DNA of 64,000 bases from Pseudomonas sp. ADAK18 (lineage in GTDB: Bacteria > Pseudomonadota > Gammaproteobacteria > Pseudomonadales > Pseudomonadaceae), in assembly GCF_012935695.1 (NCBI RefSeq), contig NZ_CP052859.1, forward strand, positions 4,629,001 to 4,693,000, written 5' to 3'. Position numbers and translations under genes: made by a program. Below the pieces are notes generated by a model, which worked only from the letters and a program-made list of their open reading frames with translations, did no database searches and was not told where the DNA came from. This document shows positions 26,982 to 33,650 of this stretch, in pieces (position 1 is the stretch's first letter; every line of letters starts with the position of its first letter).

Positions 26982-28464
26982 TTGCGACCTCCTCACGAAG
27001 CGCTTTACGGTTGATTTTTCCGTTGTTGGTCAACGGCAATTCGTCCAGCACCACACAACGCTGTGGAATCTTGAACTCCTCGATTTCCTCGCGCAGCATC
27101 AGCTTCACGTCTTCTGGGCTCAGGTCACCGACCACCACCAACAACGCCGGCTGGCCGCCGTGAGGCGGCAGTACCACTGCGGCCTCAACGCCGGCCAGGC
27201 GTCTCACCGCGGCCTCAACCTCAATGGTGCTGACGCGAAATCCGCGCTCTTTGTAAATGTCATCGTCACGACCGGCGAAGTAGACGTAACCGTCCTTATC
27301 CTGCCAGCCTTGATCACCGGTACGCAGTTGCGGGAAGAGCCCGTCCTGACGATGAAAACGCTGCGCAGTGAGTTCGGGGCAACGCCAATAACCCGCCATC
27401 ACATTCGGGCCACGCACCACAAGCTCGCCCACTTCACCAGGCGGCAATCGATTGCCGGCGCTGTCCACGACAAACAGCTCCGTTCCGGGCAACGCGAGGC
27501 CGCAGGCACCCGGCCGTTCAAGATCGGCATCCGGTGGCATGATCGCTGCCCGCTTGCACTCGGTCAGGCCGAACATCAGTTGAACCCGCAAGCCCGGGAT
27601 CGCCTCACGCAACGTGACCAGCGGCTCGGCCGGCATGGCCGCTCCCGTATTGGTCAGCAACCTGAGCGACGAGGGAATCACCGCAGAACTTCGGCGCAGC
27701 AGTCGGGCCAGGTTTTCGGCAACCGCCGGCACCGAGGCGAGAATGGTCGCCTTCGCTTCGATCAGGTTGGTCAGTATGGAAGGCCCAACCTCTGCTGGCA
27801 GACCAAGCCGAACATGCGCCCCGCTGAGAGCACCGAGAAAGACCTGATACATGCCGTAGTCGAACGAAAGAGGGAGCGGGCAATACACGACGTCTTCGGT
27901 CTGGTAGGCCAGTACCTTCTGGATGGCGTGGATCGCAAAAAGCGCCTGTTCATGGGTACTGACCACCGCTTTGGGACGCGCCGTGGTGCCGGAGGTGTAA
28001 ATCAGGCACAACGGATCGACCGAGATACCCGCTGTCGGCGTGGTCGAGTACGCCAGATCCGGGGCGACGAGCATCTGCTGGCGCAGGGCCTGAAAACTCA
28101 CGGCCGGGATGCCACGCTGGCGAGCCAATTCCAACGCCGCCTCCTCAGCCGCAATCAACAGTGCAGGCTCGGCATCATCAAGCACGTGTGCCAGCGCTTC
28201 ACCGCGGGTTTGCTCATGCAGCAATGAGAACGTCGCGCCCATTCGGGATGTCGCGTAGATGAGCACAGGCACCGACACATCGGTAGGCCCGACCACGACT
28301 AGCCGTTGCCCACGACGCAACCCCAGGTGCAGTAGCCAGTCGGCGGTCAGTCGGCTGGCAGTCGCCAACTCAAGGTGAGTAAAGGACGCGGTCTTGGTCG
28401 ACACCGCCAACCGGTCCGGCCAGCGCTGTGCCGCAGCATCAATCAAGTTGTGCAACAGGTTCAT
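26974..28464 (-). CDS. AMP-dependent acyl or aminoacyl ligase
   Basis: 496 aa. Adenylation motifs LIYTSGTTARPKAV (near 168), MFGLTE, RTGDQG and the C-terminal NGKINRKAL are intact. It resembles ACP-loading AMP ligases rather than NRPS A domains: no FDxSV A4 core (LSFDYGMYQ instead). By position it probably activates the acid that the next gene product decarboxylates and loads it on a carrier of the cluster. It overlaps the fused BtrH-carrier gene by 26 bases and the decarboxylase gene by eight. Confidence 0.86.
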   Translation of the reverse strand: MNLLHNLIDAAAQRWPDRLAVSTKTASFTHLELATASRLTADWLLHLGLRRGQRLVVVGPTDVSVPVLIYATSRMGATFSLLHEQTRGEALAHVLDDAEPALLIAAEEAALELARQRGIPAVSFQALRQQMLVAPDLAYSTTPTAGISVDPLCLIYTSGTTARPKAVVSTHEQALFAIHAIQKVLAYQTEDVVYCPLPLSFDYGMYQVFLGALSGAHVRLGLPAEVGPSILTNLIEAKATILASVPAVAENLARLLRRSSAVIPSSLRLLTNTGAAMPAEPLVTLREAIPGLRVQLMFGLTECKRAAIMPPDADLERPGACGLALPGTELFVVDSAGNRLPPGEVGELVVRGPNVMAGYWRCPELTAQRFHRQDGLFPQLRTGDQGWQDKDGYVYFAGRDDDIYKERGFRVSTIEVEAAVRRLAGVEAAVVLPPHGGQPALLVVVGDLSPEDVKLMLREEIEEFKIPQRCVVLDELPLTNNGKINRKALREEVANV

Positions 28465-29563
28465 TCAAGCTCTCCTCTGGCTGGCGCGCCGCTATACGGC
28501 ATAAGTCGTCGATACAGTGCAGGTTCTCCGGTACCAGATCGTCGGGGTCGAACAGCACCCCCAATCGATCCTCAAGACACTCGACAATCTCCACGACTCG
28601 GAACGAGCTGAACGTGGCAAACGAGGGAAAAGGCGTGCCGGCAAGAATGTCGGCCCTGGCGACATCCAGGACCTGTGCCACAACGTCGGCAATCCGGTCA
28701 CGCAAGGTGGCCACGGCAAATACCCGGACATCCCCGACCAGCAACTCAGCGAGGCGTTCGAAGACCACCGAGGGTGCGCTATTGCCACGCAGACTACGGC
28801 GGTACGCCAGGTAGGTATGCTCGACTAGCAGCCGCCACTGAGTGAGGTGCTCAGCAATCGCCTCGCCATCCGTTGCACCCACCTGATGGTGCAACGCCGC
28901 ATGCAACTGGCGGGATCGCGCCATCAGCCAGGTTTCCAGCGTCAGTCGCTCCAGGGCTTCTACCTGATCGGGGTGTTCACGATAGGCCCGCAGGTAGGCG
29001 CTGACACATTGTGGGTCCGCTACCAGAACCAGTGGTTCAGGCAACGCGTCATCCGGGAGTACCTGGGGAGCCAGCGCAAAAGCGCGGGCGCCCTCGGGTA
29101 ATGCCTCGGCCAACTGCTCTGCCGATAACGACCAGGTACCGGGGCGTGCTGGTCCCCACTGGGTGTCGTTGTGGTAACCGTCCGAGATCAGGACGTCCTC
29201 ATCCCGGACCTCGAGGAGAAAACTGTGCTCCATGTGCTTGTGGCCGAAGTAAGGCACCCAGTGCAGATGGAAGGCATCGGCGACCACATACAGGCAACCG
29301 TGCTTGTCACACAACGCAAGCAGTTCCGACGCCGAGCCAACGTCTCGACATTCGACGACACGTAGCCCCAACCAACGCTCGGCGGCGTTCAAGTAGTCCT
29401 GCTGAAGGGGCTCGATCGTCGGCAGCCCACCGTCACCCTCCCGGGGTTCGAATCGCAGCACCGCACCCAACGCCAACGAACGCTGCACGCCATGATGGCG
29501 CTCGGCGAGCAATGCCAGGTTGACCTGCATGCAATCGAGTTGCTCAGCACCGACGCCGATCAT
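28439..29563 (-). CDS. BtrH-like enzyme fused to a carrier domain
   Basis: 374 aa. The N-terminal domain (about 1-170) has Cys11 (LDCMQVNL), His in HMEHSFLLEV (near 136) and Asp in VLISDGYHND (near 147), the order of a papain-like/BtrH_N catalytic triad. A helical region follows. Residues about 295-365 form a carrier domain: VLDVARADI ... FATFSSFRVVEIVECLEDRLG, with the phosphopantetheine Ser in the FSSF segment instead of the usual DSL. It implies that the enzyme transfers an acyl group from or to its own arm. ATGA overlap with the TrpB2-like gene fixes the start. Confidence 0.55.
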   Translation of the reverse strand: MIGVGAEQLDCMQVNLALLAERHHGVQRSLALGAVLRFEPREGDGGLPTIEPLQQDYLNAAERWLGLRVVECRDVGSASELLALCDKHGCLYVVADAFHLHWVPYFGHKHMEHSFLLEVRDEDVLISDGYHNDTQWGPARPGTWSLSAEQLAEALPEGARAFALAPQVLPDDALPEPLVLVADPQCVSAYLRAYREHPDQVEALERLTLETWLMARSRQLHAALHHQVGATDGEAIAEHLTQWRLLVEHTYLAYRRSLRGNSAPSVVFERLAELLVGDVRVFAVATLRDRIADVVAQVLDVARADILAGTPFPSFATFSSFRVVEIVECLEDRLGVLFDPDDLVPENLHCIDDLCRIAARQPEESLNEPVAQLD

Positions 29564-30897
29564 GACTGCCTCGCCGGGCTATCCACCGGGGCCAATCCCG
29601 AAACCGCCGCCAACAAGGCTGCCGGACTCGGTGCCTGGTCACGCAGCGTACCGTCGAGCAGTTGTTGGTAGGCGCCCAGGTCCAGATAACCATGCCCGCT
29701 GACACACACCAGGATTCCACGCTCGGCACGCAGATCACCGGCGCCGCTGGTGGCCAACCGAGCTGCAGCCGCCAGTGCATGGCAGGACTCCGGTGCCGGC
29801 AGCACCGTCTGGGTCTGGGTGAAGACTCGACCGCACTCCAATGCCGTCACCTGGTCTACCGCCACGGCGTCAACATACCCCTGGTGTCGAAGTGCAGAAA
29901 TAAGTTTCGCCGCACCGTGGTAACGCAAACCGGCAGAGTGCGAGTCAGGAATCGAATAGTCACTGCCAATGGTGTACATCGCCTCAAGCGGAGACGTACC
30001 CGTGGCGTCAGTTTTGTCATAGGCGTAGACGCCCTTGGTCAGTTTGGGCGTGCTACTGGACTCGGCCGCGACCAACCGTGGCATGGTGCCCCCCGACGCT
30101 TTGGCCTCGGTGTAGAACGGTAGCGCCAGGCCGCCAAAATTCGATCCCGCACCCACGCAGCCGATGACCGCATCGACCTCGGCTTCGTGCTCGGCCAACT
30201 GTTCGGCTGCCTCGAGACCGATCACCGACTGGTGCAGAATGCTGTAGTTTTCACCACTGCCGATGCAGAAAGCCGCCCCGCTGGTACGCGCGGCATATTC
30301 GACCGCTTCACCGATGGCGAGTGAAAGACTATTACCCTGGCCTCCCGACTGCCGAGCAACGTCGGTAAGCGTGGTGGGGCTGGCATGCACCTCGGCTCCC
30401 AGCAAGCGCATCAGGACTCCCCGATAGGGCTTGCGCTCCAGGCTGGTGCCGACCATAAAAATCGTGCACCGCATCCCGAATAGCGAACACGCCGCAGCCA
30501 GCGCGGTTCCCCATTGTCCTGCGCCCGTACCGGTTACCAGCTCGCGCACGCCGGCTTTGTGGTAGTAGTAAGCCTGCGCCAGCGCCGTATTAAGCTTGTG
30601 GCTGCCGGAGATATTTTCACCTTCATATTTGACCCAGATCGGCACCCTTGAACCGATCGCCTGTTCGAACCGACTGGCGCGCCACAGAGGCGTCGGGCGA
30701 AAGGACCGGTAGGCCTCCTGTACCGGTGCGGGGATATCCCAGAACTCTTTCTGCTGGATGCTCTGGCGCGCCAGTTCCATCGGTAGATTGACCTGTACCG
30801 AGCCCCCCGCTCTCGTCTGGGGCGTGCGGTCTTCGGGCAAGCGTTCGTCAAGATAGGGCAACGCACTACGCCACTGCGCAGGAACCTGAATACTCAT
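29560..30897 (-). CDS. TrpB2-like PLP enzyme with altered catalytic residue
   Basis: 445 aa fold-type-II PLP enzyme of the TrpB2 subfamily (tryptophan synthase beta, longer N terminus). PLP lysine K101 is in ENISGSHKLNTA; the phosphate-binding GCVGAGSNF is present. The conserved ETGAGQ segment reads GTGAGQ: the Glu that acts as acid/base in TrpB is Gly (codon GGT). No trpA is near, so indole is unlikely to be the nucleophile. TrpB2 enzymes are reported to accept O-phosphoserine, and a SerK-like gene lies in the same operon. Likely role: beta-replacement or elimination giving an unusual amino acid (inference). Confidence 0.85.
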   Translation of the reverse strand: MSIQVPAQWRSALPYLDERLPEDRTPQTRAGGSVQVNLPMELARQSIQQKEFWDIPAPVQEAYRSFRPTPLWRASRFEQAIGSRVPIWVKYEGENISGSHKLNTALAQAYYYHKAGVRELVTGTGAGQWGTALAAACSLFGMRCTIFMVGTSLERKPYRGVLMRLLGAEVHASPTTLTDVARQSGGQGNSLSLAIGEAVEYAARTSGAAFCIGSGENYSILHQSVIGLEAAEQLAEHEAEVDAVIGCVGAGSNFGGLALPFYTEAKASGGTMPRLVAAESSSTPKLTKGVYAYDKTDATGTSPLEAMYTIGSDYSIPDSHSAGLRYHGAAKLISALRHQGYVDAVAVDQVTALECGRVFTQTQTVLPAPESCHALAAAARLATSGAGDLRAERGILVCVSGHGYLDLGAYQQLLDGTLRDQAPSPAALLAAVSGLAPVDSPARQS

Positions 30898-31175
30898 GCG
30901 CTGACCTCCGAATGGTTTTGGATAACGTCCACAAGATCAGCCACCGTGGTGAAGGACCGGCCTACGAACAGGTCGTCGCTCAGCGTGACGTCCAACTGCT
31001 CCTCCAGTTGGATCAGCATGCCGACGAACCCCAGCGAGTTGATCCTGAGCAATGCACCATTGAGCGGCTCGTCATCCGCGACCTGGTCGGGACTGATCGC
31101 CAGGCGCGACTCGGCAATGACAACTTTTTTGACGGCCTGCGCGACGCGGCCACGATCCAGCTTCAGAACGGACAT
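30894..31175 (-). CDS. Acyl carrier protein (carrier 2)
   Basis: 93 aa. Carrier fold with the modified serine in LLRINSLGFVGMLIQLEEQL, where Asn replaces the Asp of the usual DSL. AGGAG precedes the ATG at 31175. It overlaps the ProA-like gene by 13 bases and the TrpB2-like gene by four. Which ligase charges it is not evident. Confidence 0.85.
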   Translation of the reverse strand: MSVLKLDRGRVAQAVKKVVIAESRLAISPDQVADDEPLNGALLRINSLGFVGMLIQLEEQLDVTLSDDLFVGRSFTTVADLVDVIQNHSEVSA

Positions 31176-32443
31176 GATGTACTCCTGTCTGCGCGCAAGG
31201 CGCCTTTGGCGTCGACTACCCAGCTATAGGTCAGCAATGCGGTAAGGGTCACCGAACCACGCACGTGCAAACGGCCGGTGCTGATGGATATTTCCGAACC
31301 GAGCTCCAGCGTCGGACCATCGTGCAGGCGCAGGGAGCCGTTGATGACCACCGCCGCCGCATCGATCAGGGCCACAAATTGGTCAATGACCGCCACCTCG
31401 TTGCTGATGATGCCTTCGGTGTGTTTTGAACCGTACCGACGAATATGGGCCACTGCTTCGTCGAGTCCGGACACCGGCAGCACACCGAGTGTCGCGTCGA
31501 GAAACTCACGCCCCAGATCGTGTTCACCAAGGGCCTGCACGCTGACGTTGGCCCTGCCGTGCGCTTGCAACCCGGTCCCCAATCGAAGTGTGATCGGGCC
31601 CTCTGCCGCCGTACCCGCCTTAATCAGTTGCTCAACGAAGGCGTCAGCGACTTGCGCATCCACCAACATCAATTCCACCGTATTACACGCTGTCGGCTCC
31701 GCAAGTTTGCTGTCCAGCGCAATCGCCGCGGCCAGTTTCAGGTCGGCACTGTGGTGAACGTAGATATGATTGACCCCGCCACCACTGGCGATGACCGGGA
31801 TCGAGCTCACCGAACGGCAATGCTCGATCAGCGACGGGCTGCCTCGAGGTATCAATACATCGATGGCGTCATGGCGCTTGAGCAATTCACGCAGGACCGA
31901 GCGATCCGGATCGGAGACGATCGTCACCATGGATGCCGGCAAACCCGCCTCAAGCAGGGCACGGTGGATGATGTCCGCCAACGCCGCGTCGGTCGCCGCC
32001 ATCTCCTTCCCTCCGCGCAGCAACACAGCGTTGCCTACCACCACTGGAATCAGTGCACCCTCGACCGTCACCGTCGGGCGGGCCTCATACACCATGAACA
32101 CCACGCCCAAGGGTTTGGGCACACGACGTAAGGTTCCCCAGTCATCGACGTTCACCCATTGCGTGGACACCGTCGCAGCCGGCAGTTCGCGCGCCACTTT
32201 CTCGGTCAGCGCAACCAGGTGGCGCAGTTGGCTCTCGCCCATGCGCAGCCGTTCTACCAGTACCGATGGCAAGCCTCGTCGCTCGGCCTCCTTGAGGTCA
32301 TGGGCATTGGCCTGCAGAACCGACGCCCACTCTTGCGTGAGCAAGCTGGACAACACTTGGCAGTAGCGGGCATAGGCCGGATCGCCTACAGGGGGGGATG
32401 TTTCAAAGGCATGTCTTGCGTTGCTTAGCAGTTGCTCAACCAT
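31163..32443 (-). CDS. ProA-like (glutamate-5-semialdehyde dehydrogenase family) reductase
   Basis: 426 aa, ALDH superfamily. The catalytic Cys lies in the segment PTACNTVELML, which matches CNTVET of ProA. KPLGVVFMVYEARP and HIYVHHSAD are also ProA-type. ProA reduces gamma-glutamyl phosphate to the semialdehyde with NADPH. Here there is no partner kinase in the cluster (the proB at the right edge is housekeeping and lies 30 kb away), so it may reduce another activated carboxylate, such as a carrier thioester. ATG at 32443 has AAGGAGA six bases upstream. Confidence 0.85.
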   Translation of the reverse strand: MVEQLLSNARHAFETSPPVGDPAYARYCQVLSSLLTQEWASVLQANAHDLKEAERRGLPSVLVERLRMGESQLRHLVALTEKVARELPAATVSTQWVNVDDWGTLRRVPKPLGVVFMVYEARPTVTVEGALIPVVVGNAVLLRGGKEMAATDAALADIIHRALLEAGLPASMVTIVSDPDRSVLRELLKRHDAIDVLIPRGSPSLIEHCRSVSSIPVIASGGGVNHIYVHHSADLKLAAAIALDSKLAEPTACNTVELMLVDAQVADAFVEQLIKAGTAAEGPITLRLGTGLQAHGRANVSVQALGEHDLGREFLDATLGVLPVSGLDEAVAHIRRYGSKHTEGIISNEVAVIDQFVALIDAAAVVINGSLRLHDGPTLELGSEISISTGRLHVRGSVTLTALLTYSWVVDAKGALRADRSTSCPF

Positions 32444-32453
32444 CAGGTTCTCC

Positions 32454-33197
32454 TTACCACATGAATTGGCCGCCATCGACGATCAACTTTTGTCCCGTGA
32501 GATAACTGCTTTGCGCGCCAATCAGAAACTCCAGGGCGGCTGCGATATCCTCGGTAGAACCGAGGCGCCTTTGTGGAATCTGCGCCAGCACCTCCGCCAG
32601 CTTGTCGCGGTCATCGAGGTGGAACCGAGTACGTAACTCTTCGGTATCGGTCATGCCCGGTATGAGGCAGTTGACCCGGATCACCGGGGCCAACTCGAGG
32701 GCGAGGCATTTGGTCAAATGCAACAAACCCGCCTTGCTTGCGCAGTAATTAGCCCCATCCAGGCGTGGGCGAATTCCCGTAGTTGCCCCAATGTTCACCA
32801 CCGAGCCGCGCCCGGCCTCGAGCATCGCCGGGGCAAATGCCCGCGTCAGATAGAAAGGTCCGGACAGGTTGACCCCGATGACATGGCTCCAGTCCTCATC
32901 CGTCAGCTCTAGAAACGGCCTATCCCGGTTGACTCCCGCGTTGTTGACCAAGACCTGTGGCACCCCATACCGGGTGATGATCTGGTCAGCCACGGCACGA
33001 ACCGCGTCCGGATCGGAGACATTGACCTGTATCGCGACCAGGGCGTCGCCCCATTGCATCTCGGCCTGCCGCGCAGCGTCGGCATCGCCCTGATAAAGCG
33101 CGATGACTCGATAACCCAGGCTGATCAATCGCCTGCTGAGCGTCAGGCCAATGCCTCGCGTGCCCCCACTCACCACAGCAATCCGTAGTTCAGTCAT
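32454..33197 (-). CDS. Short-chain dehydrogenase/reductase, FabG-like
   Basis: 247 aa. NAD(P) motif SGGTRGIGLTLSR at the N terminus, NNAGVN near 88, and catalytic YCASK near 150. Where FabG has the active-site serine (VNISS), this protein has VNIGATTG, so Ser is replaced by Ala with a Thr beside it. Likely reduces a beta-keto or similar group on a carrier, or works on a different substrate. ATG at 33197; ten bases separate it from the ProA-like gene. Confidence 0.85.
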   Translation of the reverse strand: MTELRIAVVSGGTRGIGLTLSRRLISLGYRVIALYQGDADAARQAEMQWGDALVAIQVNVSDPDAVRAVADQIITRYGVPQVLVNNAGVNRDRPFLELTDEDWSHVIGVNLSGPFYLTRAFAPAMLEAGRGSVVNIGATTGIRPRLDGANYCASKAGLLHLTKCLALELAPVIRVNCLIPGMTDTEELRTRFHLDDRDKLAEVLAQIPQRRLGSTEDIAAALEFLIGAQSSYLTGQKLIVDGGQFMW

Positions 33198-33225
33198 GGC
33201 CTGCCTCCGCCACCCGGGAGGCGGC

Positions 33226-33465
33226 TCAAAGCGCCACCTGCTGTTCGATCCAATGACGAAACTGGCCGACGGTCCGCAAGTCGACCAGATCACTGAGATC
33301 AATTTCGCTGTCGCTCTCCGGAATCAGGGTCAGGATCAGGCGAACGGCTGCCAAAGAGTCGATACCCAGCTCTACAAGCCGCGAGTCATTTGTGAAGTCC
33401 CTGCCGACAGCCTTGCGGATAGCCGCTGTTACATCGGCATCAAGTTTTCGATTGGTCGAGCCCAT
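33226..33465 (-). CDS. Acyl carrier protein (carrier 1)
   Basis: 79 aa with the serine in LVELGIDSLAAVRLIL (DSL, canonical). The start ATG at 33465 is preceded by an eight-G run (33471-33478 as C on the plus strand) five bases away, an odd ribosome site. A longer reading frame upstream has a hydrophobic, non-carrier N terminus and was rejected. It lies 185 bp downstream of the NRPS gene and 28 bp before the SDR gene. Confidence 0.85.
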   Translation of the reverse strand: MGSTNRKLDADVTAAIRKAVGRDFTNDSRLVELGIDSLAAVRLILTLIPESDSEIDLSDLVDLRTVGQFRHWIEQQVAL

Positions 33466-33650
33466 CAATTCCCCCCCCAACACGTAGCAACATAAATGAG
33501 TTCCCAATGCAAATAGAAAAAAACAACGACTTGGTAATTGAAGCATTATTGTTTTATTTATTTTTCTTCCGCACTCGAACGCCGACAGGCTTGCGCCCAC
33601 CATCAGAGTTTAATAACTAAACGTTACCTGTTGGGTTAACCAACTTCGTA
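33466..33650 (-). promoter_or_regulatory. AT-rich spacer between NRPS and carrier 1, possible internal promoter
   Basis: The only large gap in the cluster. It is rich in A and T, unlike the flanking genes, and holds an inverted repeat GTTGG-GTTAA-CCAAC at 33630-33644. An internal promoter or an RNA processing site is possible, but I see no convincing -35/-10 pair. Confidence 0.3.

Noticed and set aside
26827..28227. 466-codon open frame opposite the AMP ligase
   Set aside because: No domain; Gln/Arg/His-rich composition of an antisense frame.
25465..29563. Naming the cluster as butirosin biosynthesis
   Set aside because: No aminoglycoside core genes (2-deoxystreptamine, glycosyltransferases); only the carrier logic is shared.
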